A DNA stretch of 64,000 nucleotides from JACVRW01 sp963734025 (GCA_963734025.1 CAVTFR010000008.1:1-64000), one strand, 5' to 3'; shown: positions 1 to 8,240, counted from the first letter of the stretch. The notes: generated from the sequence alone by a model not told the origin. Made by a program: numbers and translations.

Positions 1-496
1 CATCGCCCGGCTCTCCCCTGATCGCACTGCAGGCAGCACTACGCCTTGAGCGCGGCGCTCCACAGGACGCCCCATTCGGGGTCGGGGTCGACCTTGCCGC
101 AGAATTGGCAGCGGCGATCGACTCGTGGGCCGGCTGTTAGCGGATGTTCACCGGGTTCGTCGGGGTCGCCATCGCCCGAATCGCCAGTTCGGCGAGCCGC
201 ACGCGCGGCGGGACGACCCGACGCCAATTGGCTGCGGGGGGGCGACGACATGCGGCATGTCCTGGCCGATCTTGAGGCGCCTCAGCGCGATCGCGTGCAT
301 CACGGCCGCGATATGAGCCTGGCGGGCCAGCTCGTCCACGGGAGGCACGAAGAAGCAGGCGACCACGCTGCTGTTGCGCTCGTCCTCGCGCAGCGCGGCC
401 TCGTCCTCGTCCTCGTCCGACAGCTGCGCTATCCGTTACTCCCGTGCGCGAGGCGAACCCGTCGAAGAACTCGAGCAACTCGTCTAGCCGAGGCAT
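1..496 (-). pseudogene. Broken small gene with a zinc-ribbon-like end
   Basis: Protein-like stretches appear on the minus strand in three successive frames. The piece beginning with MPRLDELLEFFDGFASRTG at 496 shifts near 440 into an acidic run (SDEDEDEAALREDERNSS) followed by an alpha-helical segment (MHAIALRRLKIGQDMPHV). A third frame near 100-40 carries CQFCGK and WSAALKA, then a TAG at 39-41, then CCLQCD. The paired CxxC groups would make a zinc ribbon if the TAG were a sense codon. I infer a decayed gene with at least two frameshifts and a nonsense codon. No family is recognised. It could also be chance coding-like sequence in GC-rich DNA. Confidence 0.35.
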
Positions 497-885
497 CCGG
501 GCGTGGCCGGCGACGTTCGGATGGGTCTGCGAACGCCCCCACAACCTCGATGTGCGCTCAGCGCACCCGGCCCCACCCGGAGGCGTGCACCCTGCGACCG
601 TCCCGGCGCCAACTCCATGACCGCCTCCGGGAGCGCGAGTGGGCCGCCCCTCGCCACGGGGTGCATCAGGTAAGCGATTTTCGATTCTGGGAAGCCGTCC
701 GCGGTTCTGAGGATCCGAGGCGTCGGGGCCGGCCGTGAACACCCGCCACGCCATCGTAGAGTGGGCTCCCCTAGTCGAGCAGCGAGGCGAGCCTGGTTGG
801 CACTCGACCTCAGCGCCCCGCCTTGCGCCTATCCGGGACGTGCGCCCGGCCTGACTGGATGCGCCAGGCCGGGGGTGGTCACGGA
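497..885. other. Gap without a supported gene
   Basis: Open frames exist on both strands but none has a ribosome site or recognisable product. On the minus strand around 640-690 a short stretch (SKIAYLMHPVARGG) resembles LKLAYQMHALSV encoded near 1340-1375. The underlying DNA at 662-682 and 1346-1366 matches at about 18 of 21 positions, so the two may be remnants of one repeated sequence. Confidence 0.4.
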
Positions 886-1080
886 CTAGTACATGTCACA
901 GTTGTCCGCAATCGGGTCGAGCCCAATGCCGCCGCCTCCGTGGACGATGGGACCCACCGTGCCGACGCATGCATGCGCGGGTGCCGTTCCGGTCGTCGCG
1001 GCGAGGGCGCCTGCCACCATGAGGGCCGCGACGAGGGCGAGGCCGCGCCTGAGCGGGCGAGGGTTAAGTCGAGGGATCAT
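886..1080 (-). CDS. Small secreted peptide, 64 aa
   Basis: The start at 1080 is preceded by a strong ribosome site (GGAGGTAACGAG). The predicted protein has a basic N-terminus (RLNPRPLRR), a hydrophobic stretch of about 18 residues and an Ala-rich cleavage region ending APAHA. This would release a peptide of about 28 residues with two cysteines, a GGGG turn and an acidic end (ADNCDMY). No family is recognised. It lies 32 bp downstream of a second, even shorter signal-peptide gene on the same strand, so the two are probably one transcript. The ribosome site and signal-peptide architecture are directly visible. Export and any signalling or antimicrobial role are inference. Confidence 0.6.
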   Translation of the reverse strand: MIPRLNPRPLRRGLALVAALMVAGALAATTGTAPAHACVGTVGPIVHGGGGIGLDPIADNCDMY

Positions 1081-1112
1081 CTCGTTACCTCCCGTGTCGT
1101 CGTCGTAAATGG

Positions 1113-1220
1113 TTAGTCGAGACCGCTGGCTGAGATGCCAGCCATGGCGGCGCTGGCGGTGGGCAGCGAGACGAGCGCAGCCAGCGACAGGGTGAGCGCG
1201 ATACGACGCAGGTGAGACAT
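1113..1220 (-). CDS. Tiny signal-peptide-like protein, 35 aa
   Basis: The ATG at 1220 follows a good ribosome site (GGAGGAGGGAACT). The product is almost entirely a signal peptide: MSHLRR, a hydrophobic core (IALTLSLAALVSLP) and ASAAMA, leaving only about eight residues (GISASGLD) after the likely cleavage site. It is the upstream gene of a pair with the 64-residue secreted peptide. Its tail loosely recalls GIGLD in the neighbour, so the two may be paralogues of unequal length. It could instead be a truncated secreted-protein gene. The function is unknown. Confidence 0.5.
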   Translation of the reverse strand: MSHLRRIALTLSLAALVSLPTASAAMAGISASGLD

Positions 1221-1460
1221 AGTTCCCTCCTCCGGGGCTGGTGGCGAGCGGCCCGGCGACCGCAGGCTGCATACGAGCCTGCTCGCGGGGATTGGTCGTG
1301 GTCACCTATGCGAAGTCGGCCTGCGGCCGGATCACACTGAGGGCATGCATCTGGTAAGCCAATTTCAGACCCCTGCGCCCGCGGGAGGTTCCGCTCCGTC
1401 GGCACGGGGTCGAGGCCGGAGACGACCGTGCACGTCCGTCACGTGGCCCCCCGGCGCGGC

Positions 1461-1708
1461 TCAGGCGGAGGATCTGTGCAATCGGGCTGCGCCCTCGTCG
1501 GTCGTCAGCCTGCGGGCCTGCTCCAGCAACTCCTGGCCGTTCATCTGCTCGGCCAGCTTGATCGCCGCCTGAGGATCCGACCGGGCGTGATCGCGCAGCA
1601 ACGCCAGCGCCTCGGCGCGGGTCGGCCGCTTGCTCGAGCGTGGCTTCGCAGCCCGTCGAGCCTCTCAAGATCCTTCGTGCCCAGCCTGACCCCGATGCGC
1701 GTGTCCAC
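1461..1708 (-). pseudogene. Broken ribbon-helix-helix DNA-binding protein
   Basis: On the minus strand one frame reads VDTRIGVRLGTKDLERLDGL. A second frame then reads SSKRPTRAEALALLRDHA followed by a helical tail (AAIKLAEQMNGQELLEQARR) and a stop at 1461-1463. A beta-strand followed by two helices with an RxEAL signature is the usual layout of ribbon-helix-helix repressors and antitoxins. The two halves are out of frame near 1640, so the gene is broken. No intact toxin partner is visible nearby. The family call is by pattern only. The IS256 element lies just downstream in coordinate terms and may have contributed to local decay. Confidence 0.45.
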
Positions 1709-1827
1709 CGTGGGCGACGATACCCCGCTACGTCGAACAACCGGCGCCGAGCGCCTTCACTGCGGCCGCGTACGGAGGCTTGACCGGGGGTGTCCGCAGG
1801 AGTCGACGCGGGGGCCTCCCCCTCTTC

Positions 1828-1856
1828 GGGTCGCGTCCCGTAGCGTGGTGTAGGAG
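1828..1856 (+). repeat. Left terminal inverted repeat of the IS256 element
   Basis: It contains GTCCC and CGTGGTGTA with the same spacing as the complement of 3206-3235. The outer few bases are less certain because they overlap a 10-bp direct repeat. Confidence 0.6.
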
Positions 1857-1942
1857 GCCGTCGGACGGGTCGATGTAGGTCCGGCCACCGCGGCGCTCAT
1901 GATCGTCGGACTTCTTGAGGGTTCGACGAAAGGAGGCCGGCG

Positions 1943-3169
1943 ATGGCCGGTCGGGACAGGATGACGATCGAGGAGGTCGTCCGGCAGGTGCTGCGTGACG
2001 AGCACGCGGATGTGATCCGCGAGTCGGTCAGGGCGGTCGCTCGGGAGCTGATGGAGGCCGAGGTTTCCGAGCTGATCGGCGCCGAGCTCGGGGAGCGTCG
2101 GCCGGATGATCGGGCGACGCATCGCAACGGCTATCGGTCGCGCCGTTGGGACACCAGGGCCGGCGAGATCGAGTTGCAGATCCCGAAGCTGCGGCAGGGC
2201 AGCTACTTCCCGGGCTTTCTGGAGCCGCGCCGGCGCTCCGAGCAGGCGCTGCTCGCGGTTGTTCAGCAGGCCTATGTGTGCGGCGTTTCGACCAGGCGCG
2301 TCGACCAGCTGGTCGAGTCACTCGGGCTGCGGATCTCGCGTTCGGAGGTCAGTCGGGTGTGCGTGGCGTTGGACGAGCATGTCGAGGCGTTTCGGGGCCG
2401 CCCGCTCGAGGGCCGCTACCCGTATCTGTTCCTCGACGCCAAGGTCGAGAAGGTCCGCGACGGCGGCCGCGTGGTGGCGAAGGCGCTGGTCGTCGCGCAC
2501 GGCGTCCATGAGACCGGCCGCCGCGAGATCCTCTCGATCGACGTCGGCGAGGCCGAGACCGAGGCGTTCTGGACCGACTTCCTCAGGGGCCTGGTCGCCC
2601 GCGGCTTGGTCGGGGTGCAGCTCGCGATCTCAGATGCCCACGCCGGGCTCAAGGCGGCGATCGCCAAGGTGCTCGGCTGCGCCTGGCAGCGCTGCACGGT
2701 GCACTTTCTGCGGGACTGTCTCGGGCACGCGCGCAAGGACCAGCACGGCCTGCTGGCCGCGCTGATCCGCCCGATCTTCAACGCCACCTCGCTCGCCGAA
2801 GCCAGGGACCGGCTCTCCGAAGCCGTCGCCCACCTCGAAGGGTCGCTCGACAAGGTGGCCACGCTGCTCGAAGACGCCGAACCGGACATCCTGGCCTTCT
2901 ACTCGTTCCCCGCCGACCACTGGCGCAAGCTGCGCTCCACGAATCCGCTCGAGCGCTTCAACAAGGAGATCGGCCGCCGCACCGACGTCGTCGGCATCTT
3001 CCCCGACGACGCCGCCCTGATCCGCCTCGCCGGGATGCTCTGCATCGAGCAGAACGACGAATGGCTCGTGGGCCGCCGCTACCTGTCCGCCGGCTCGATC
3101 GAGCCGCTCCTCGAGGAGCGGCTCCATCAGCAGGACAGCGAGGAGGCAAAAGAACTCCAACCGGCCTGA
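1943..3169 (+). CDS. IS256 (mutator-type) transposase
   Basis: This 408-residue protein catalyses cut-and-paste or copy-out transposition of the surrounding element. Its length is normal for IS256 transposases. The DDE residues are visible: Asp165 in YLFLDAKVEK, Asp231 in AISDAHAGLK, and the Glu of the C-terminal STNPLERFNKEIGRR signature (Glu337/342). The conserved CTVHFLRD segment lies near residue 251. The start at 1943 has an AAGGAGG ribosome site seven bases upstream. The frame is uninterrupted and the terminal repeats are present, so the element may still be active. The right terminal repeat begins 36 bp after the stop. Confidence 0.93.
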   Translation: MAGRDRMTIEEVVRQVLRDEHADVIRESVRAVARELMEAEVSELIGAELGERRPDDRATHRNGYRSRRWDTRAGEIELQIPKLRQGSYFPGFLEPRRRSEQALLAVVQQAYVCGVSTRRVDQLVESLGLRISRSEVSRVCVALDEHVEAFRGRPLEGRYPYLFLDAKVEKVRDGGRVVAKALVVAHGVHETGRREILSIDVGEAETEAFWTDFLRGLVARGLVGVQLAISDAHAGLKAAIAKVLGCAWQRCTVHFLRDCLGHARKDQHGLLAALIRPIFNATSLAEARDRLSEAVAHLEGSLDKVATLLEDAEPDILAFYSFPADHWRKLRSTNPLERFNKEIGRRTDVVGIFPDDAALIRLAGMLCIEQNDEWLVGRRYLSAGSIEPLLEERLHQQDSEEAKELQPA

Positions 3170-3205
3170 GCAGCCAACGACATCACCGACGAGGTGAGCG
3201 CTCAG

Positions 3206-3235
3206 CTCTTACACCACGTCCTGGGACTTGACTCC
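3206..3235 (-). repeat. Right terminal inverted repeat of the IS256 element
   Basis: Its complement shares GTCCC and CGTGGTGTA with the left end. The sequence CTTCGGGTCG that follows at 3236-3245 is also found at 1824-1833 and may be the target duplication. Confidence 0.6.
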
Positions 3236-3528
3236 CTTCGGGTCGGCGCGGTGAAGTTCTCCCGCGCCTTAGCTCGCTCGCCGACTGTAAGCGGGAGCGG
3301 TTAGCGTGGCGCTCGCTCCGGAGGAGCAGCGGTCGTGGCGATGCGGCGCGGGATGACTAGAGCGTCGGCGCCACTCGTGGGGAGTCCCCCGTCGCGGAGC
3401 GCGGGTCGCGGCTATCGGCGACCACTGAGATGCTGACCAGGGCTCTCGGGCCCCGGCGCCGGCTTGGTGACTCATCGGCGTGCTTGTCCCCGCCACCTGA
3501 CCGCGACACCACCGAACTGAGAGGCCCC

Positions 3529-4302
3529 ATGAGCCAGCCACGACCCACCGATCCGATCGGATCCATTGGATGGACCGAACGCACCGGGGGAGTGCTGACC
3601 GCTCGGGAATGTCTAACACTTGCCCGGCCCCTGCTGCGGGGGGAGCTCAGCATTCTTGCCGGCCGTCTCGCGATGGTGCTCCGAATCCACTCGGGACGCC
3701 GGACTTCCATCGATCCGGCGAGCCTGGTGCCTCCCGACTCCCCTCTCGCAAGAGATGCCGAGGTCGCCGCGCAGGACCTCTTGACACCGGCACTCCTCAA
3801 CCATTCCAGTCGTGCCTACACGTGGGGCGCGGCCATCGCCGCACTTCACGGGATCACGTTCGACCGTGAGCTTCTGTACCTGGCTGCAATGTTCCACGAC
3901 ACCGGGATCCCGAGCCCGGTGCCCGACGTCGACTTCACGGTTCGCAGCGCCGCGTTGGCACGCGAGTTCACCGACAGCCACCGCGTGCCTGCCGATATCC
4001 GCGAGCTCGTTGCTAACGCGATCGCCATGCACTACACCCCCGGCGTTGGCCTCGAATCCGGTGCCGAGGCTTACCTCCTATCTGCCGGCGCAGCCGTCGA
4101 TGTGTTCGGCCTACGCAGCAACGAGATACCCGATGCAGTCCGCCAGAGCGTCATCCAGGAGTACCCGCGGTTGGGCTTCAAGCGGGAGTTCGCCGGGCTT
4201 CTCCGAGCCGAGGCCAAGCAAGTCCCTCGTGGCCGCGCCTGGTACCTGCACCGCTTCGCCATGAGCGACCTAAGCATTCGGCTCGCGCCCTTCCGTGGTT
4301 GA
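3529..4302 (+). CDS. HD-domain phosphohydrolase-like protein
   Basis: The 257-residue protein has a single HD domain. Candidate metal ligands are His92 (in LLNHSSRAY), the His123-Asp124 pair (AAMFHDTGIP), His168 (AIAMHYTPG) and Asp191 (AGAAVDVFG). Their order and spacing match the HD superfamily, closest by eye to the cyanamide-hydratase-like branch, which acts on small substrates rather than nucleotides. I chose the ATG at 3529, behind CTGAGAGGCCCC, over an upstream in-frame start at 3430 whose extension is low-complexity. It stands alone between the insertion sequence and convergent metal genes. The substrate is unknown. Confidence 0.75.
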   Translation: MSQPRPTDPIGSIGWTERTGGVLTARECLTLARPLLRGELSILAGRLAMVLRIHSGRRTSIDPASLVPPDSPLARDAEVAAQDLLTPALLNHSSRAYTWGAAIAALHGITFDRELLYLAAMFHDTGIPSPVPDVDFTVRSAALAREFTDSHRVPADIRELVANAIAMHYTPGVGLESGAEAYLLSAGAAVDVFGLRSNEIPDAVRQSVIQEYPRLGFKREFAGLLRAEAKQVPRGRAWYLHRFAMSDLSIRLAPFRG

Positions 4303-4371
4303 TGTGACGGCAACCGGCAAGGGGTGCGGGCCCGCAGTCCGAAGTCTGTCGTGGACGGGCGGGTGCGCCCG

Positions 4372-4545
4372 TCAACTGCTCACGACGTAGCGTTCGGGGT
4401 CCGGAGCAAACTCACCCGCACAGGCGAGCGTGCAGAAAGAAGTAGGCGGTGCCTTCGTGCATGAGACGGCCGGCGCGGTCGGGGTCCACTGTCAGCGCAG
4501 AGATGCCGGCAAAGGGGAAGGTGCTGCCTGGTCGGTCAGAACGAC
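4372..4545 (-). pseudogene. Frameshifted YHS-domain remnant
   Basis: The minus strand encodes LTVDPDRAGRLMHEGTAYFF, which after removal of one base near 4436 (a TTT run) continues as CTLACAGEFAPDPERYVV and a stop at 4372. That is the C-terminal half of a YHS domain, a small metal-binding module often linked to copper and heavy-metal proteins. The N-terminal CxxC part is also disrupted: CRHLC appears in another frame. It lies directly downstream of the multicopper oxidase on the same strand, so it was probably the third gene of that operon. Confidence 0.55.
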
Positions 4546-4564
4546 GCCTGTGTCCGTCACACGC

Positions 4565-6271
4565 CTACTCGTCGACGTTGAAGCTGAACATCATGCCGCT
4601 CTCGTGGTGCTCGGCGATATGGCAATGCGCCATCCACAGCCCGACGTTCGTGACGTCGAGCAGGATGTCGATCGTCTCGCCAGTCCGTATCAGCACGGTG
4701 TCCTTCCAGACCAGGTTCTCCTCCGCGGCACCGTCACGGCTGAGGATCAAGAAGCGTCCCGCACCGTGGACGTGGAACGGGTGGTGCATCGGGTGGTCGC
4801 CGGCCATCTCGTTCAGGAGCCGGATCTTGACCTTGTCGCCGACGCGGAACCGCCAGTCGATCGCGGCGTTCTCAGCCCCTGTGTCACGGTCGATCAGCTT
4901 CCAGCGCATGTTGGCCGGCGTAGTGAGTCGGTTGACGTCGACCATGTCGTCTTCCCACTCGATGCCGCCGGCCGCGGCGTGCCCGTGCCCGTGCTCGTGC
5001 TCATCGTGATGCTCGTGCCCGCCGCCGGCCTCGGCAACGAGCTGCGAAGGCAGCAGCTTCATCCCGCAGGTCGGGCAGTGCCCGGGCTCGTCGCTGACGA
5101 CCTCGGGATGCATCGGACAGGTGTAGGTCGTCGCCGGCGCCTCGACTGCCAACAGCTTCATGCCGCACTCGGGGCAATGGCCCGGCTCCTCGCTCACCAC
5201 CTCAGGGTGCATTGGGCAGGCATACACGACCGGGCCGTCGCCCTCAGGCGCTGGCATGTCCATCTCGGCAAGGAAAGCCAAGGTCTTGTCGGGCTCGGAC
5301 TCGAAATAGGACGCGATCGACTCGCGCACGGCCGACATGTCCGCATTCGTGCGCAAGACCTCGAACTGCCCGTCTGGGAGCGGCTCGGCCCCCTCGTCGC
5401 TGACCTCGATCGCGGCCAGCGGATAGACCCGATCCGGGGTGCGATGCTCGAGCGTCAGCGCACCACTTTGTTCGAATAGCACGTCGACCACCACTCGCTC
5501 CGACGGAGCGAGGATTACGTCGTCGACGAACTGCTCGTGTTCGACACGGCCACTGTCGCCGCCGACCAGCTTGACGCGAGCGCCCGGGAGCCGGACCCTG
5601 AAGACGCGGGTGTTGGCGGTGTTGGTCAGATAGAAGCGCACGACCTCGCCCAGCTGCGCTGACAGCGACAGCTCGGTCTCGCCGTTGACCAGCAGGACAT
5701 CGCCGAAGCGGCCCATGGCGGCGTAGGTCGTCTCGGCGCGGCTGAACGGGGCGACCCGGCCGTCCTCCAAGAGGATGTCGTCGAGCGTAAGCGTCAGCTC
5801 GCGGTGCGCCGGCGGCCAGTAGTCGGGCTCGGCCGGCTCGACGAGGCAGTTGCCGTACAGGCCCATCTCCTGGCCGTAGTCCTCGCGGATGTGCGGGTGG
5901 TACCAGTACACGCCGGGGTCGGGGAAGCTCACGCGAGCGGTGAAGCTCTCGCCGACGGCCATCGGCTGCTGGGTCTGATGGGTACCGTCGTACTGGTTCT
6001 CCAGGCGCAGCCCGTGCCAGTGGACGGTGGCCTCCATATCGCCCAGGTTCTCGGCGCGGACAACGACCTCGGAGCCTTCCTTGACCTTCAGGGTCGGCCC
6101 GGGGATTGAACCGTTGTAGGCCAGCATTCGCACCTTGCTGCCGCCGAGCTGCTTGACGACGGGCGCGATGCGGAGCTCGAACTCCTGCCCGTCGGCCAGC
6201 TCGACGGTTTCTGAAGGCGTGGCCTCCGGAATTCCTTCGGTATCGGTGGGGAAGCGGTCGGTCGTGCTCAT
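4565..6271 (-). CDS. Multicopper oxidase with two inserted metal-binding modules
   Basis: This 568-residue enzyme of the laccase/copper-oxidase superfamily couples substrate oxidation to O2 reduction. Copper ligands are visible at HWHG (84-87), HPH (125-127), the HPMHHPFHVHG segment (493-503) and HCHIAEHHESGMM (549-561), the last two supplying type 1 and trinuclear-centre ligands. Between cupredoxin domains two and three lie two near-identical heavy-metal-binding modules of the CPMHPEVVS...GHCP.CGMKL type (350-373, 383-406) and a His-rich linker (HEHHDEHEHGHGH). This insertion is unusual for the family. No clear signal peptide is seen. The start at 6271 overlaps the upstream flavoprotein stop (ATGA), so the two are coupled. 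Copper or other metal detoxification is likely. Confidence 0.85.
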   Translation of the reverse strand: MSTTDRFPTDTEGIPEATPSETVELADGQEFELRIAPVVKQLGGSKVRMLAYNGSIPGPTLKVKEGSEVVVRAENLGDMEATVHWHGLRLENQYDGTHQTQQPMAVGESFTARVSFPDPGVYWYHPHIREDYGQEMGLYGNCLVEPAEPDYWPPAHRELTLTLDDILLEDGRVAPFSRAETTYAAMGRFGDVLLVNGETELSLSAQLGEVVRFYLTNTANTRVFRVRLPGARVKLVGGDSGRVEHEQFVDDVILAPSERVVVDVLFEQSGALTLEHRTPDRVYPLAAIEVSDEGAEPLPDGQFEVLRTNADMSAVRESIASYFESEPDKTLAFLAEMDMPAPEGDGPVVYACPMHPEVVSEEPGHCPECGMKLLAVEAPATTYTCPMHPEVVSDEPGHCPTCGMKLLPSQLVAEAGGGHEHHDEHEHGHGHAAAGGIEWEDDMVDVNRLTTPANMRWKLIDRDTGAENAAIDWRFRVGDKVKIRLLNEMAGDHPMHHPFHVHGAGRFLILSRDGAAEENLVWKDTVLIRTGETIDILLDVTNVGLWMAHCHIAEHHESGMMFSFNVDE

Positions 6272-7371
6272 GCTGTCCTCGTGTTCAGTGCATTGGGGGC
6301 GGGAGCGTGCTCGCTGCGGCGGGCCGCGATCTGCTGGGCCGAGTACTCGGCGTCCTCCTTCACGAACCCGAGCAACGACGAGCCGCGCGTGTACTGCCAG
6401 GGCAAGCCGATGAAGTAGAGACCCGGCGACTGGGTGATCCCACGCTTGTGGATGACGTGGCCGGCCTCGTCGAACACCGGAAGGTCGACCCAAGAATGGT
6501 CGAGTCGAAACCCCGTCGCCCAGATCACGGTGTCGACCGCCAGCTTGTTGTCGTCGCTGAACGTCACCGTTGACCCGGAGGCGTCAAGGGCGCGCGGGTG
6601 GAAGACAACCCCGAGGCGCTCCAGCGTGCGGGGGCGGCATCCGATCAGGGTGTCCTCGTTCTTCTGCAGCCGCCTGCCGATCCGCGTGTCATTCGTCTTG
6701 CGAATTAGCCCGGTCTTGTCGAGGTACCAGAACAGGTCACGACCGAGGATCCGCTGGGGAAGCGGCTTCTGCGTTGTGCCGATCGAGATGTGGGTCTCGT
6801 GCGAGGCTGAGAGCTCTTCGGCGATCTGGTACCCGGTGTTCCCACCACCGACGACCAGCAGCCGGCCCTCGCCGATGTCGCGCGGCGAGCGATACACGGT
6901 GCTGTGCAGCTGGGTCACCTCCGGGGCGATCCGCTCGGCAATCGGCGGCACGAACGGCGTCTGGAATGGCCCGGTTGCGATCACCACCTGGTCGGCTTCG
7001 ATCGAGTGATCGTCGAGCTCGACGAGGTAGCCGTCATCCGATGCCCGCACGGCCTGAACCCGACTCCCGAGCTCGAGCGGCAGTTCGAAGTGCCTGGCGT
7101 AGGCGGTCAGGTAGTCCGCGACCTCGTCCTTGGTCGGATAGCGATCGGGGTTGCCGGGGAACGGCATCCCCGGCAGCGAGTCGTAGCGCGCCGAGGTGAA
7201 CAGCTTCAGCGAATCCCAGCGCTCACGCCACGCGGCCGCCGGCTCCGAGGCGGCCTCCAGAATCGTGAAGTTCAGGCCCTGCTTCATAAGGTGATAGCCG
7301 ATTGCGAGCCCGGCCTGGCCACCACCCACGACGACCACGTCGCGGCTCCTTGTCACCGTCGTATTCCTCAT
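6268..7371 (-). CDS. FAD/NAD(P)-dependent monooxygenase-like flavoprotein
   Basis: The 367-residue protein has an N-terminal FAD-binding Rossmann motif (VVVVGGGQAGLAIGYHL) and a second nucleotide motif (LLVVGGGNTGYQIAEEL) about 165 residues later. An ATG segment (VIWATGFRLD) sits near the C-terminus, giving the layout of flavin-containing monooxygenases and CzcO-type proteins. The start at 7371 is preceded by AGAAGGA; a longer frame begins at 7428 but lacks such a site. Its stop overlaps the start of the multicopper oxidase, so the pair is one operon on the minus strand. CzcO-like genes are often linked to metal resistance loci, which fits, but the substrate is unknown. Confidence 0.82.
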   Translation of the reverse strand: MRNTTVTRSRDVVVVGGGQAGLAIGYHLMKQGLNFTILEAASEPAAAWRERWDSLKLFTSARYDSLPGMPFPGNPDRYPTKDEVADYLTAYARHFELPLELGSRVQAVRASDDGYLVELDDHSIEADQVVIATGPFQTPFVPPIAERIAPEVTQLHSTVYRSPRDIGEGRLLVVGGGNTGYQIAEELSASHETHISIGTTQKPLPQRILGRDLFWYLDKTGLIRKTNDTRIGRRLQKNEDTLIGCRPRTLERLGVVFHPRALDASGSTVTFSDDNKLAVDTVIWATGFRLDHSWVDLPVFDEAGHVIHKRGITQSPGLYFIGLPWQYTRGSSLLGFVKEDAEYSAQQIAARRSEHAPAPNALNTRTA

Positions 7372-7865
7372 GCCGTGGATCCTTCTGTGAACGACGAGCC
7401 CCGCATAAGGCTCGGCGAGTCGGGGCAAATCCTGCTGGTTGCGAGTCCGACCGGCCGCGCCGGCTCAGTGGCGGAACGACACCCGAGTGGGGAACCTAGG
7501 CCCGAACGGCGGCCCTTGCAACCTCTCGCGAAGGTAGCCGCGTCCGCCACGGTTGACTCGCTTGTGGAAGCGATGTTGAAGCGACAAACCGCAGCAGAGC
7601 GCGGCAGCCTGGCGCGGACCATCGCTCACCGAGCGGCCTGAGCGACAGACCGCAGCAGATGGCGGCACGTGCTCGCGCCTTACAAGCATGGGTGGACCCT
7701 CCGCTTGACCAGATGCGGATGGAGGGGTGTCGAGGGGCAGCCGTCCGGCCCTCGCAGACGTCCGCGCCGACCGGAGGCGTGCTGCTTGTCGCGCGTTGCG
7801 CTAGCGAAGTGACCGTTCGCAATGGCCGTCGCTCCTCGTCCGAGGCGGCGGTCAGCGGTGCCCGT
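7372..7865. other. Gap containing a 26-bp direct repeat, no supported gene
   Basis: No frame here has a convincing start or product. It contains the upstream region of the flavoprotein/oxidase operon (right next to 7371) and a direct repeat at 7581-7606 and 7642-7667. The rest shows nothing I can interpret. Confidence 0.5.
7581..7667 (+). repeat. Pair of 26-bp direct repeats, 61-bp period
   Basis: GCGACAAACCGCAGCAGAGC-GCGGCA at 7581-7606 recurs at 7642-7667 with three substitutions. The copies lie in non-coding DNA. They may be a duplication scar or tandem binding sites. Confidence 0.5.
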
Positions 7866-8240
7866 TCAATCGTCCGTGTTCTCGGCTGCCCAGCGCTTGG
7901 CGGCCTCGAGCTGGGCGAGCGGGAAGGCGCGCGCTCTTCCGGGCCACAGCACGCTGAAGACCTTGGTCGCCGGACCCGCCCAGCTCGCGTCGGTGACGAT
8001 CGCCATCCGCTCGAACGAGGCGGGGTGGCGCACACCGAGCTTGATGTCCTCCCAGACGGCCTCCCCCTCGTAGTCGTCGAACTCGTGGCCCAGCACATAC
8101 ACGAGCCGGACCTTGCCGTGCTCGGCGATCGCCGCCTCGACGGCCGGCAAGATCACGTTTTCGTAGTCCTCTTTCTCGATGTCGTCGACGGCTTCGAGTC
8201 CCAGGACCCCGGGCGGCATGTCGCCAAGCATTCGGATCAT
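7866..8240 (-). CDS. SpoIIAA-like STAS-fold protein
   Basis: The 124-residue protein fits the SpoIIAA-like family (STAS fold, single domain, about 120 residues). It has an N-terminal MIRMLGDMPPGVLGLEAVDD, a central LVYVLGHEFDDYEGEAVWED and a C-terminal FPLAQLEAAKRWA. Members are small cytoplasmic proteins of mostly unknown role, sometimes linked to stress signalling. The start at 8240 has no strong ribosome site; ATG codons a few residues in are alternatives. The gene stands alone, with gaps of about 0.3-0.5 kb on both sides. Confidence 0.75.
   Translation of the reverse strand: MIRMLGDMPPGVLGLEAVDDIEKEDYENVILPAVEAAIAEHGKVRLVYVLGHEFDDYEGEAVWEDIKLGVRHPASFERMAIVTDASWAGPATKVFSVLWPGRARAFPLAQLEAAKRWAAENTDD

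Larger units (their letters stand above)
1828..3235 (+). mobile_element. IS256-family insertion sequence
   Basis: The element is about 1.4 kb with one transposase gene and imperfect terminal inverted repeats. The left end (1828-1856) and the complement of the right end (3206-3235) share the blocks GTCCC, CGTGGTGTA and GAG in register. The 10-bp sequence CTTCGGGTCG occurs at 1824-1833 and again at 3236-3245. This may be a target duplication, although it overlaps my left repeat by six bases, so the exact boundary is uncertain by several bases. It sits between a broken DNA-binding gene and an HD-domain gene. Confidence 0.8.

Noticed and set aside
6272..6493. N-terminal extension of the multicopper oxidase
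   Set aside because: It lies inside the flavoprotein gene in another frame. The ATGA overlap at 6268-6271 gives a better start.
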